A stretch of DNA of 34,898 nt, from positions 1 through 34,898 of the forward strand of contig JAUXQH010000091.1 of NCBI GenBank assembly GCA_030685065.1, given 5' to 3'. This DNA is from Pseudomonadota bacterium. GTDB taxonomy: Bacteria > Myxococcota_A > UBA796 > SXON01. Made by a program: the position numbers and the translations under genes. The notes under the pieces are model-generated. The model made no database searches and was not told the DNA's origin. It saw only the letters and a list, made by a program, of their open reading frames with translations. Below, one piece after another: positions 23,623 to 31,655 of this stretch; position 1 is the first letter of the stretch, and every line of letters begins with the position of its first letter.

Positions 23623-24932
23623 CACTTGGCCTCCGGCTCGGGCTGCACGACGATGCGGCCGGCGAGGTCGGGCTTCAGGTAGGTGGCGGTGGCGGTGGTG
23701 AGCCCCTCGGCGGTGACGCCGCGGAAGCGCGCGAGGTCCTTCGCGAGGTAGTCGGGCGAGCCGGTGTAGGCGTCGTATTCGTTGAGCTGCGTCGCGCGCT
23801 GGAGGAGCGACTCGAGCCCGGAGAGGAAGCCGTACTCGAATTGGTTCTTGAGCCGCGCCATCTCCGAAGCGCTCGGCGGACTGGCCGCGACCGCGCCGAT
23901 CTCCTTGACGATCGCGGCCTCGAGGCGCTCGGGCGACACGCCCTCCATCGCCGTGGCCGACACGATGAAGGCGCTGCCGAGCTGCGTCGGGCTCTGCATC
24001 ACCGTGACCTCCTGGGCGAGCCCGGCCACGACCAGCTTGGTGTACAGGCGGCTCGACTCCCCCTCTCCGAGGAGCGACGCGACGAGCTGGAGCTCGGCGT
24101 CCCCCGCCGCGTAGGACGCGGGGGTGTGCCAGAAGAGGTTGACCTGGGGGAACTGCACCTGGTCGGTCACCTCGACCCGCGCCTTCTGCGGGGCGCTGAC
24201 CAGCGCGGGGTTCGGACGGGCCGGGAGCTCCCGCGAGGGGATGTGCCCGAAGTACTTCTCGATGAGCGGCTTGACGGCGGCCGGATCGAAGTCCCCCGCG
24301 ACGACGAGCGACGCGTTGTTGGGCACGTACCAGGAGGCGAAGAAGTCCTTCACGTCCTGGAGGGAGGCCGCCTGGAGGTCCTCGTGGCTGCCGATGACGG
24401 TGTGCGCGTAGGGGTGCCCCGCCGGGTACAGCAGGGTCGGGACCTCGAGCCATGCGACGCCGTAGGGCTCGTCCTCGTAGGACTGGCGCCGCTCGTTCCG
24501 CACCACCTCGCGCTGGAGATCGACCTTCTCCTGCGTCATGGCCTTGCCGAGGGCCTCCATCCGATCGGCCTCCATCCAGAGGAACGTGGAGAGCAGGTTG
24601 GGCGGGCCGACCTCGTAGTAGTTGGTCGCGTCCTCCATCGTCCAGGCGTTGTTGGAGCCGCCGTAGGCCTCCATCACCTGGTCGAACCCGCTGCCCGGCA
24701 GCCGATCCGTACCCATGAACATGAGGTGCTCGAACAGGTGGGCGAAGCCCGACCGGCCCGGCGACTCGTCCTTCGAGCCGACCTGGTACCAGATGTCGAC
24801 GACCACCTGCGGCAGGCTGTGATCCTCGTGCAGGATCACCTGGAGCCCGTTGGGGAGGTCGTACCGTTCGAAGGCGATGTCCTGCGCGAGGGCGGAGCCG
24901 GCGCTGGACAAGAAGGCGAGCAGCAAGAGCAA
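23622..24932 (-). CDS. M16-family zinc metallopeptidase, catalytic subunit
   Basis: 436 aa. Signal peptide LLLLAFLSSAGSALA followed by RYDLPNGLQVILHEDHSLP. The inverted zinc motif HLFEH lies at 65-69 (His65, Glu68, His69), with the downstream Glu in REVVRNERRQ (142-147), so this member should be active in degrading peptides in the periplasm. The second half (VNLFWHTPASYAAGDAEL, GEGESSRLYTKL) completes a normal M16B length. The only usable start is TTG at 24932, since an in-frame TAG lies ten codons upstream and no ATG or GTG is available. A GGAG sits 5 nt before the TTG, inside the 3' arm of a hairpin. Coupled to the downstream non-catalytic partner. Confidence 0.88.
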   Translation of the reverse strand: MLLLLAFLSSAGSALAQDIAFERYDLPNGLQVILHEDHSLPQVVVDIWYQVGSKDESPGRSGFAHLFEHLMFMGTDRLPGSGFDQVMEAYGGSNNAWTMEDATNYYEVGPPNLLSTFLWMEADRMEALGKAMTQEKVDLQREVVRNERRQSYEDEPYGVAWLEVPTLLYPAGHPYAHTVIGSHEDLQAASLQDVKDFFASWYVPNNASLVVAGDFDPAAVKPLIEKYFGHIPSRELPARPNPALVSAPQKARVEVTDQVQFPQVNLFWHTPASYAAGDAELQLVASLLGEGESSRLYTKLVVAGLAQEVTVMQSPTQLGSAFIVSATAMEGVSPERLEAAIVKEIGAVAASPPSASEMARLKNQFEYGFLSGLESLLQRATQLNEYDAYTGSPDYLAKDLARFRGVTAEGLTTATATYLKPDLAGRIVVQPEPEAK

Positions 24933-24933
24933 A

Positions 24934-24955
24934 GGCGCTCCGGAGAAGGAGCGCC
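24934..24955 (-). terminator. Hairpin between trxB and the M16 operon, overlapping the M16 ribosome binding site
   Basis: GGCGCTCC and GGAGCGCC are a perfect 8-bp inverted pair with a 6-nt loop, followed on the minus strand by CCTTTGCTCTT. It can act as a weak intrinsic terminator for trxB read-through. The 3' arm contains the GGAG that precedes the TTG start at 24932. A TAGACT hexamer at 24962-24957 could start M16 transcripts within the 5' arm. Confidence 0.55.
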
Positions 24956-24987
24956 GAGTCTAATGCAGCGCCGCGATGCGCGGTACG

Positions 24988-25935
24988 CTAATGCGTCGAG
25001 CCGCCGCCGTGCTTTTGGTCTTCCAGCCAGCGCTCGGCCTCGATCGCGGCCTGACACCCGCTGCCCGCGGCGGTGACCGCCTGCCGGTAGTAGTGATCCT
25101 GCGCGTCCCCGCAGGCGAACACGCCCGGCACGTTGGTGGCGGTGCGGCCGGGGGTCGTGATGAGGTAGCCGGCCTCGTCGTGATCGAGCCAGTCGATGAA
25201 CGCGCGGGTGTTCGGTTGGTGGCCGATGCCGAGGAACATGCCCGTCACCGGCTTCACGTACTCCTCACCCGTCACGACGTTGCGGATCCGCACGGCCTCG
25301 ACCGACTTCTCCCCGAGCACCTCGGTGATCTCGCTGTTCCAGATGAACTCGAGCTTCGGGTTCTGGAGGGCGCGGTCCTGCATGGCCTTGCTGGCGCGCA
25401 ACACGTCGCGCCGGACGATGCAGAAGACCTTGCTCGCGAACTTGGTGAGGAAGGTCGCCTCTTCCATCGCGGTGTCCCCCCCGCCCACGACCACGATCTC
25501 CTGCTGCTTGAAGAAGAAGCCGTCGCAGGTGGCGCAGGCGCTGACGCCGTAGCCGCGCAGGCGGGTCTCGCTCTCGAGGCCGAGGTACTTGGCGGACGCG
25601 CCGGTGGCGACGATGAGGGTCTCCGCGGCGATCTTCTGCCCGTTCGCCGTCGTGAGCTGGAACGGCCGGGTCGAGAGATCGCAGGACTCGACCTCGTCGA
25701 ACTCGAGGCGGGTGCCGAAGCGCTCCACCTGCGCGCGCATGCGCTCCATGAGCTCGGGGCCGAGCACACCCTCGGGGAACCCGGGGTAGTTGTCGACATC
25801 AGTGGTGATGGTGAGCTGCCCACCGGGCTGCATCCCCTCCAACACCAGCGGATCGAGGTTGGCGCGGGCCGCGTAGAGCGCGGCGGTGAGCCCGGCGGGG
25901 CCGGAGCCGAGGATGACAACCTTCTCGTGACGCAT
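24988..25935 (-). CDS. trxB: Thioredoxin reductase
   Basis: 315 aa, the standard length of the low-molecular-weight bacterial enzyme. FAD-binding GSGPAG (11-15 region), redox pair CATC (Cys134, Cys137) in VSACATCDGFFF, NADPH-binding GGGDTAMEEA, and the C-terminal FAD motif VFACGDAQDHYYRQ are all present. It reduces thioredoxin with NADPH in the cytoplasm. The start at 25935 (MRHEKVVILGSG) puts the dinucleotide fold at the N-terminus; an ATG ten codons upstream is possible but has no support. It runs towards the M16 operon, 55 bp away, with a hairpin between them. Confidence 0.96.
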   Translation of the reverse strand: MRHEKVVILGSGPAGLTAALYAARANLDPLVLEGMQPGGQLTITTDVDNYPGFPEGVLGPELMERMRAQVERFGTRLEFDEVESCDLSTRPFQLTTANGQKIAAETLIVATGASAKYLGLESETRLRGYGVSACATCDGFFFKQQEIVVVGGGDTAMEEATFLTKFASKVFCIVRRDVLRASKAMQDRALQNPKLEFIWNSEITEVLGEKSVEAVRIRNVVTGEEYVKPVTGMFLGIGHQPNTRAFIDWLDHDEAGYLITTPGRTATNVPGVFACGDAQDHYYRQAVTAAGSGCQAAIEAERWLEDQKHGGGSTH

Positions 25936-26019
25936 GGGCGCCGGCTTATCCGGTGTCCCCGTCATGGTCGAGCGCGGCGTCACCCCCCATCCGCCACTGC
26001 CCCCCCCCTCCACGGAACC

Positions 26020-26721
26020 CTACCGATACTCCCCCGCCGCGACGTTGCGCCGCACCCACCACACCTCGCGGGCCATCGCGACCCCGTCCCGGAGCGGGCG
26101 CACGCGGGTGTCGGCGCCGTACCGCCACTCCACCGCCACCTCGCGGATGGAGCAGCCGCGGGCGCGGGCGAGGGCCAGGAGCTCCACGTCGAAGGCCCAG
26201 CCGTCGAGGCGCATGCGGCCGAACAGATCGCGGGCGAGGGGTCCGGCGAGCAGCTTGCACCCGCACTGGGTGTCTTCGAGGCCCGGCAGCACCGCGCGCT
26301 GCACGAGGTGGTTGAAGGCGCGGCCGGTCCAGTGGCGCCAGGCCGGCTCGCCGACGCGGCGGGCGCCGCGCCCCTCGCGGGTGGCGACGACGAGGTCGGC
26401 GTCCACGGCGAGGAGCGCCTCCACCTCGGCCGCGGGCACGCTCCAGTCCACGTCGACGAGGAGAACGCGGTCCCCCGTGGTCCGCGCCACCCCCGCCCGC
26501 ACCGCGCCCCCTTTGCCACGATGGGGCTCGGCGAGCAGGAGGTCCCCGGCCTCCACGGCCAGCTTCAGGGCGTGCAGGGTGTCGTCGCCCGAGCCGTCGT
26601 CCACCCACACCACCTCGACCGGGAACCCCACGCGCGCCCGGAGCGCGGCCACGCCGGCGAAGCCCTCCGCGAGGCGTCGTTCCTCGTTGTAGAGGGGAAT
26701 GACTACAGAGAGGGACCGCAT
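26020..26721 (-). CDS. Family 2 glycosyltransferase (dolichyl-phosphate-glucosyltransferase-like)
   Basis: 233 aa. GT-A fold motifs: SVVIPLYNEERRL at the N-terminus, VVWVDDGSGDDT, LLAEPHRGKGGAVRAGV, and the metal-binding LLVDVDWSVP (DxD-like). DTQCGCKLL and GWAFDVELL follow, as in bacterial Alg5/DPG synthase-like enzymes that load a sugar onto a polyprenyl phosphate. No membrane segment is evident, so it is probably a cytoplasmic-face enzyme. It begins 21 bp from the divergent B12-type radical SAM gene, with overlapping -10-like hexamers between them. This location suggests a glycan or glycolipid pathway with the adjacent radical SAM and aminotransferase genes, but that is inference. Confidence 0.9.
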   Translation of the reverse strand: MRSLSVVIPLYNEERRLAEGFAGVAALRARVGFPVEVVWVDDGSGDDTLHALKLAVEAGDLLLAEPHRGKGGAVRAGVARTTGDRVLLVDVDWSVPAAEVEALLAVDADLVVATREGRGARRVGEPAWRHWTGRAFNHLVQRAVLPGLEDTQCGCKLLAGPLARDLFGRMRLDGWAFDVELLALARARGCSIREVAVEWRYGADTRVRPLRDGVAMAREVWWVRRNVAAGEYR

Positions 26722-26729
26722 CGGCTCGC

Positions 26730-26736
26730 TATAGTA
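26730..26736. promoter_or_regulatory. Overlapping divergent -10 boxes (TATAGT + / TACTAT -), leaderless type
   Basis: TATAGT (26730-26735, plus) ends 7 nt before the ATG at 26743. TACTAT (26736-26731, minus) ends 9 nt before the ATG at 26721. The two hexamers share five bases, so RNA polymerase could serve only one direction at a time. No Shine-Dalgarno on either side. Confidence 0.4.
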
Positions 26737-26742
26737 CGCGCC

Positions 26743-28203
26743 ATGCGCGCACTGATCGTCAACCCCACCATCGACCGTGACTTGGAGCTCTATCACCTGG
26801 GCACGGCGGGGATCGCGAGCTTCCTCAACGCGGTCGGGCGGCACCGGGCGGAGGTCGTGGACTTCACCTTTGCGTGGGACCGCTGGGAGGACGTGCTGCG
26901 GGAGCGGCTCGAGCGCTTCCGGCCCCAGGTGCTCGGCATCTCCACCGTCACGCCGCGCATGCCGTCGATCCTGCGCATCGCGCGCGCGGCGAAGCAGTGG
27001 GACCCAAAGCTCGTCGTCGTCCTCGGCGGCCACCACGCCTCGCTCGACTCCGAAGGCACCGTCCGCCAGGACGCCGTGGACTACGCTGTCATCGGAGAGG
27101 GCGAGTACACCTTCCAGGCCCTGCTCGACACGCTGGAGGACGGCGGCGATGTCCGCGCGGTGCCCGGCGTCGGCTTCCTCGACGGGGACGAGTACGTGGA
27201 GACGGGTATCGCCCCGCTTCCGAAGGGCGCGCTGCTCGACCAGGTGCCCCACATGGACTGGACGTTGTGGGAGCAGCACCCGCGGATGATCTACCACGCG
27301 GGCTACGTGCCGATCATCGGCGTTCGCGGCTGCCCGTACAAGTGCTCCTTCTGCTCCTCGCCGGTGCTCGCCCAGCGCCTCGAGGACGCCGGCCCCTTCG
27401 TCCGCAAGCGGGACGCCACGCGCGTCGCGGAGGAGGCCGAGTACCAGTGGGAGCGGCACGCGCGGGACGGGCTCCGCTACCTCTCGTTCTACGACCAGAA
27501 CTTCCTCATGCACCGCTCGTGGCTCGACCAGTTCGTGCGCGCCTACCGCGAGCGGGGGCTCCACACGAAGCTCCCGTTCTCCGTGTACTCGCGCGTGGAC
27601 CACATCACGGAGGAGAAGCTCGAGCTCGCGCGCTCCGCCGGATGTGTGCAGCTCCGGCTCGGCATCGAGGCGGGAGACCCCACGGTGCGCAACAACCTGC
27701 TCAACAAGGAGCTCGATCAGGAGGTGCTCCTCGAGAAGCTCGCGATGGTCAAGCGCTCCGGCATCAAGACGCTCGGCTACTTCCTCATCGGCACGCCGGG
27801 GGAAACCGCCGAGCAGGCCGACGCGTCGTTCAGGCTCGCGAAGGAGGGGGGGCTCGACCGCGCCGCGTTCTTCTACTTCACCCCGCTGTGGAACCTCCAG
27901 ATCATGGAGAAGGCGGGCATCTCGGTGAACTACCTGGAGCGCGAGAAGAGCGCGACCTTCTACCAGGGTGGCGAGCTCACCGAGGAGGCGAGCGGGCTCG
28001 GCAAGGCGAAGTTGAAGGCCTTGTTCTTCCGTGCCAACGGCTATTTCCTGGCACGTACGATCAAGCGCCACCTCCAGACCAACGCCGTGGATTGGGTGGC
28101 CGGGTTCCCGAAGTATTGGGCCGAGGCGCGCAAGGACGGGCTCGACGCCAAGCTCGCGATCAGCCAATACGTGTACTACCACCAGGATGCGTACCTGGTA
28201 TGA
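26743..28203 (+). CDS. B12-binding-domain radical SAM enzyme
   Basis: 486 aa. Residues 1-140 have the Rossmann-like B12-binding fold of this class (MRALIVNPTIDRDLELYHLG, GISTVTPRM, VVVLGGHHASLD, YAVIGEGEYTF). A radical SAM barrel follows with the cluster-binding CxxxCxxC at Cys197, Cys201 and Cys204 (GVRGCPYKCSFCSS), then SRVDHITEEKLELARSAGC and QLRLGIEAGDPTVR. The order and length match B12-dependent radical SAM enzymes such as the methyltransferases and ring-forming enzymes in lipid and natural-product pathways. The gene ends with an ATGA overlap into the next radical SAM gene, so the two are translated together. Reaction unknown. Confidence 0.93.
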   Translation: MRALIVNPTIDRDLELYHLGTAGIASFLNAVGRHRAEVVDFTFAWDRWEDVLRERLERFRPQVLGISTVTPRMPSILRIARAAKQWDPKLVVVLGGHHASLDSEGTVRQDAVDYAVIGEGEYTFQALLDTLEDGGDVRAVPGVGFLDGDEYVETGIAPLPKGALLDQVPHMDWTLWEQHPRMIYHAGYVPIIGVRGCPYKCSFCSSPVLAQRLEDAGPFVRKRDATRVAEEAEYQWERHARDGLRYLSFYDQNFLMHRSWLDQFVRAYRERGLHTKLPFSVYSRVDHITEEKLELARSAGCVQLRLGIEAGDPTVRNNLLNKELDQEVLLEKLAMVKRSGIKTLGYFLIGTPGETAEQADASFRLAKEGGLDRAAFFYFTPLWNLQIMEKAGISVNYLEREKSATFYQGGELTEEASGLGKAKLKALFFRANGYFLARTIKRHLQTNAVDWVAGFPKYWAEARKDGLDAKLAISQYVYYHQDAYLV

Positions 28204-29318
28204 GCGGGCTGCGGGGGCGGTATCTCGTCCCGTTCTCAGTGGTGCCGCTGTCGCCGACCAACATCGGCAAGGTGGGGCGCACCCTCGTGAGCTCCTACCG
28301 CGCGAAGGACGTTGCCGACGCCTATCCTTCCGCGGTGGGGCTCGATGTCTCCGACGCGTGCAACATCGCGTGCACGGTGTGCTCGCGCGAGATCGACTGG
28401 GACAAGCGCCACACCAGCATCCTCAAGCTCCGCGACTTCGTGCACATCTTCGACCAGATCCGCCCGGTGTACCTCTCGCTCTCCGGCTACGGCGAGACCC
28501 TCCTGAACAAGGAGCTCCCCGCGATGATCGCGCACGCCACGAAGGCGGGATCGCGCGTGAACGTCGTCAGCAACGGCACCCTGCTCGACGAGACCCGCGC
28601 GCGGGCGCTGCTCGACGCGGGGCTCGCCAAGCTCAAGGTGTCGATCGACGGCGCGGACCCCGAGGTCTACGCGAAGCACCGCGTGGGCGCCGATCTGGAG
28701 AAGGTGCTCCACAACGTCGAGCGGCTCCTGCTCATGCGGGACGCGCTCCGCCTCCCCTCGCCGGTCGTCGAGATCCAATTCGTGCTGTTCCGCGAGAACA
28801 TCGACCAGGTGTGCAAGCTCATCGAGCTCTGTCACCAACGCCTGCCGGGGGTGGAGCCGAACCTGCTCGTCATGTTCACCTACGGCAAGCAGGCGGGGTT
28901 CGTGGAGCGATCCATCCCGGACCATGACGTCGACGCGCTCGCGGAGCTCGGACGCGCGCGGGTGCTCGCGACGAAGTACGGCTTCCGCCGCACGCTCGGC
29001 TCGATCGACGCCGCCATCGTCCAGCTCACCCGGGACCTCTCCGACGCTCCCTGCTACGTCCCCTGGTACTCCTGCCTCATCTCGACGGACGGCGAGGTGT
29101 ACCCCTGCTGTTACCACTCGATCCGCGGCGTGAGCGTCGGGAACGTGCTCCGCGAGCCCTTCGCGGAGATCTGGAACGGCCAGCGCATGCGCGCGTTCCG
29201 CCACGCGCTCCGCGAGAAGCGTTGCGCGGACAAGGTGTGCGCGTCCTGCCGCTACGAGGACGCCCCGATGGAGCGCGTGTTCGGCGTGGTCGATCGCGTG
29301 CCGGGGCTCGGGCGCTGA
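28200..29318 (+). CDS. Radical SAM enzyme with SPASM-type C-terminus
   Basis: 372 aa. The radical SAM motif is CNIACTVC (Cys54, Cys58, Cys61). A TIM-barrel-like region follows (PVYLSLSGYGETLLN, RVNVVSNGTLLDE, LKVSIDGADPEVYAKHR). A SPASM-like block carries extra iron-sulfur cysteines: CYVPWYSCLISTDGEVYPCC and then CADKVCASC near the end. SPASM proteins modify peptides or carbohydrates with auxiliary clusters. The start ATG overlaps the stop of the upstream B12-type gene (ATGA at 28200-28203). Substrate unknown; context with GT2 and DegT genes favours a sugar or lipid, but a peptide is not excluded. Confidence 0.92.
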   Translation: MSGLRGRYLVPFSVVPLSPTNIGKVGRTLVSSYRAKDVADAYPSAVGLDVSDACNIACTVCSREIDWDKRHTSILKLRDFVHIFDQIRPVYLSLSGYGETLLNKELPAMIAHATKAGSRVNVVSNGTLLDETRARALLDAGLAKLKVSIDGADPEVYAKHRVGADLEKVLHNVERLLLMRDALRLPSPVVEIQFVLFRENIDQVCKLIELCHQRLPGVEPNLLVMFTYGKQAGFVERSIPDHDVDALAELGRARVLATKYGFRRTLGSIDAAIVQLTRDLSDAPCYVPWYSCLISTDGEVYPCCYHSIRGVSVGNVLREPFAEIWNGQRMRAFRHALREKRCADKVCASCRYEDAPMERVFGVVDRVPGLGR

Positions 29319-29332
29319 GAGCCCCGTTCGCG

Positions 29333-29357
29333 CCGGCTTGCTCGGGAGGCTCGCCGG
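29333..29357. terminator. Weak hairpin between convergent genes
   Basis: CCGGC (29333-29337) and GCCGG (29353-29357) could pair in the 55-bp gap between the SPASM gene (stop 29318) and the DegT gene (stop 29374). Short stem, long loop, no T-tract. Confidence 0.2.
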
Positions 29358-29373
29358 TGTGCACCGCGCACCC

Positions 29374-30678
29374 TCAGCGCCGGAGCGCGCGCCGGACGGC
29401 GGTGATCACGCGGTCGCGCTCCGCCGTCGTGAGGAAGGGGTGTAACGGCAGGGAGAGCCCACGCGCGGCGGCGGCCTCCGCGACGGGAAAATCGCCGTGA
29501 CGCCAGCCTTCGTCGGCGAAGGTGGGCGAGAGGTGCACCGGGGTGGCGTACTCGATCTTCGTCTCGACGCCGCCGAGGAGGACGCGGCGCTTGACTGCGT
29601 CGCGATCGTCGATGCGCACGACGAAGCTGTACCACGCGCTCTCGACCCCGGCGGCGGGCAGCACCGGCGCGAGCTCCGCGAAGGCGGCGCGGTAGGCGGC
29701 GGCGTTGGCGGCGCGGGCGGCACGCCAGGACGCGAGCTTCGGCAGGCGCGCGGTGAGCACCGCGGCCTCGAGGGGATCGATGTAGGAGGGGGTGCGAGCC
29801 GCGCGGAGCACGATGGGATCGGAGCCCTCGGGGTCCCGCGCGCGTTCGGCGCGTTCGGCGAGGCCCTCGTCGTCCGTCACGATCGCGCCGCCGTTGCCCG
29901 CCCCGCCGAGGGGCTTGGACGCGAAGAAGCTGAAGCAGCCGGTCGGCCCGATGGGCACGCGCTGCCCGTCGCGTGTGGCGCCGTGGGCCTGGGCGCAGTC
30001 CTCGATCACGGGGAGGCCGAGCGCGAGCAGCGGCGCCACGTCCGCCACGTGGCCGTGCATGTGGACGGGCACGATCGCGCGGGTGCGCGTCGTGATGGCG
30101 CGGCGAACGGCTTCGGGGCGGACGCACAGGTCGCCGGGATCGGGGTCGACGAGCACGGGGCGCGCGCCGGTGTTGCGGATGGCGAGCAGGGTCGCGAGGA
30201 AGGTGTGCGCGGAGGTGATCACCTCGTCGCCGGGGCCGACTCCCGCGGCCACGAGCGCGATCTGGAGCGCGGCGGTGCCCGAGGCGGTGCCGATCGCGGC
30301 GCGCCGCCCGCAATAGCGGGCGAAGTCCGCCTCGAAGCGCTTGCCGAGCCGCCAGAGCTCGAAGGTGCTCCGCGCGGCGAGCACGCGAGAGAGCTCGGCG
30401 GAGAGGGCGTCCTGGACATCCGCGTTGTGCCGATCGAAGGCCTCGTAGCCGACCACCGCGGCGGCGTAGGCCTCGCCGGCGATGTCGAGGGCGGGGGCGA
30501 AGCGGCGGTAGTGGCGGAGGACGAGGCGCTTGAGCAGGCCGGGGCCGGTCGGGGTCGCGGGGGGCGGGGTCGCGGAGGGCGGGGTGCCGGAGGTGCGGTT
30601 CGCGGGGGTTGGGGCGGCCGGGGCGGGGCTCCTGGGGGTTGGGCCCGTGGGGGGCCGGCCCGCGGCGGATTCAGCCAT
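29374..30678 (-). CDS. DegT/DnrJ/EryC1-type PLP aminotransferase with Pro-rich N-terminal extension
   Basis: 434 aa, about 50-70 more than usual. Aminotransferase core: FEADFARYCGRRAAIGTASGTAAL, Asp227 in VIEDCAQAHGA, the PLP-binding Lys255 in CFSFFASKPLGG, and VPVHMHGH. Such enzymes aminate keto-sugars in nucleotide-sugar, LPS and natural-product pathways. The first ~47 residues are an unusual Pro/Thr/Ala tract (TPPSATPPPATPTGPG), followed by a helix-rich ~60-residue extension before the normal core. It overlaps the upstream SPASM gene by 8 bp (ATG at 30678, stop at 30673-30671), so they are coupled. The start could alternatively lie further into the extension. Confidence 0.92.
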   Translation of the reverse strand: MAESAAGRPPTGPTPRSPAPAAPTPANRTSGTPPSATPPPATPTGPGLLKRLVLRHYRRFAPALDIAGEAYAAAVVGYEAFDRHNADVQDALSAELSRVLAARSTFELWRLGKRFEADFARYCGRRAAIGTASGTAALQIALVAAGVGPGDEVITSAHTFLATLLAIRNTGARPVLVDPDPGDLCVRPEAVRRAITTRTRAIVPVHMHGHVADVAPLLALGLPVIEDCAQAHGATRDGQRVPIGPTGCFSFFASKPLGGAGNGGAIVTDDEGLAERAERARDPEGSDPIVLRAARTPSYIDPLEAAVLTARLPKLASWRAARAANAAAYRAAFAELAPVLPAAGVESAWYSFVVRIDDRDAVKRRVLLGGVETKIEYATPVHLSPTFADEGWRHGDFPVAEAAAARGLSLPLHPFLTTAERDRVITAVRRALRR

Positions 30679-31492
30679 TGCCGTGGTCCATGAGCGGGCG
30701 GTCGGCCTTGGCCTTGCCGACACACGTGCGGCAGATGTCCTTCCGGAATTCGCCGCGGAGGAGCTGCCGGCGCGTGCGGCGGAAGCGGGGGAGGTCCCAG
30801 AGCTCGCCGAGCGGGGTCTCGTTGAGGTCGCCCCAGTCCTCGCGCCCGTAGTAGTCGTTGGGGCAGAGCTTGAGCTTCCCCCACGCGTCCACCACGAGGG
30901 TGCTCGACGGGGCGTGGCAGCTCTCCATGTGGAGCTCGCTCTCCCCGAAGAGCACGGAGCCGCCTCGGTTGTAGGGGCTCTTCACGTCGTCGGTGAAGTG
31001 GCGCACGAGGAAGCGGCGCCGCATCGTCCACCACGGGAGCGCGGCCCGGGTCTTCTGGAAGGCCTCGGACTCCCCGCCCTCGAAGGTGACGACGAAGAGG
31101 CTCACCCCGGCGTCGAGGAGCGCGCGGGCCTTGTTCGGCGTGAGGGCGTCGCCGTTGGTGTAGATGACGATGCGCGCGCCGGGGAGGCGGCGGCGGGCCT
31201 CGGCCATGAGCTTCGGCAGGCGCGGATCCACGAGCGGCTCGCCGAAGAAATGCGGGGAGAGGCGGCCGCGGAAGCCCATCGCCGCGAGCTGATCGAGGAT
31301 CGAGCAGAAGAGCGCCTCGGACATCTCGTGGGCGTCGCGAGGGTCGACCGCGACGGGGCAGTAGTGACAGCCGCGGTTGCAGCGGCTGTTGGTCTCGATC
31401 TCCACGCGATGGAAGCGATCCGGGAGGACCCAGCGGCGCAGCGGCGCCTCGATCGCCTTCACGCGGTCGAGGGTGTCGAAGAGGAGCGACAT
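30671..31492 (-). CDS. Radical SAM enzyme with SPASM-like C-terminal cysteines
   Basis: 273 aa. CxxxCxxC at Cys38, Cys42 and Cys45 (RCNRGCHYCP), followed by radical SAM barrel elements GRLSPHFFGEPLVDPRLP and IVIYTNGDALT. The C-terminal part has cysteines in ESCHAPSS, KLKLCPNDYYG and DICRTC, a compact SPASM-like auxiliary-cluster arrangement with the usual GDLNETPLGELWD segment. Start chosen at 31492: TACCCT lies 7 nt upstream, and the frame upstream of it belongs to a broken gene fragment. Coupled to the DegT gene by an 8-bp overlap. Substrate unknown. Confidence 0.9.
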   Translation of the reverse strand: MSLLFDTLDRVKAIEAPLRRWVLPDRFHRVEIETNSRCNRGCHYCPVAVDPRDAHEMSEALFCSILDQLAAMGFRGRLSPHFFGEPLVDPRLPKLMAEARRRLPGARIVIYTNGDALTPNKARALLDAGVSLFVVTFEGGESEAFQKTRAALPWWTMRRRFLVRHFTDDVKSPYNRGGSVLFGESELHMESCHAPSSTLVVDAWGKLKLCPNDYYGREDWGDLNETPLGELWDLPRFRRTRRQLLRGEFRKDICRTCVGKAKADRPLMDHGNG

Positions 31493-31499
31493 CGGGTCG

Positions 31500-31505
31500 A
31501 GGGTA
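31500..31505 (-). promoter_or_regulatory. Putative -10 box (TACCCT), leaderless type
   Basis: TACCCT ends 7 nt before the ATG at 31492 and lies at the edge of a gene-fragment region. No Shine-Dalgarno follows it. Confidence 0.35.
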
Positions 31506-31655
31506 GCACGCCAGGTCGCAGCCAAAGGCCGAGGTGTCCTGGCACTCGGTCGTCGTATCCGTGCCCCCGAGGAAGGTCACCGGATGCCAGGTCGCGCCCC
31601 CGTCGATCGTGTAGTGCAGACCGCCCGTGGTGGAGGTGGTCTCGCAGGGAGCGAG
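31500..31655 (-). pseudogene. Orphan gene fragment, secreted-protein-like
   Basis: An open minus-strand stretch with strongly G/C-ending codons reads APCETTSTTGGLHYTIDGG, then TWHPVTFLGG and CQDTSAFGCDLACYP. It has the cysteine spacing and beta-like rhythm of a secreted protein end or middle. It has no start of its own and no stop before it runs into the radical SAM gene, so it is a truncated piece. Family unknown. Confidence 0.4.

Noticed and set aside
22339..25076. Plus-strand open frames opposite the M16 genes
   Set aside because: Arg/Gly/Glu-rich shadow translations; the minus strand carries intact M16 motifs and coupled starts.
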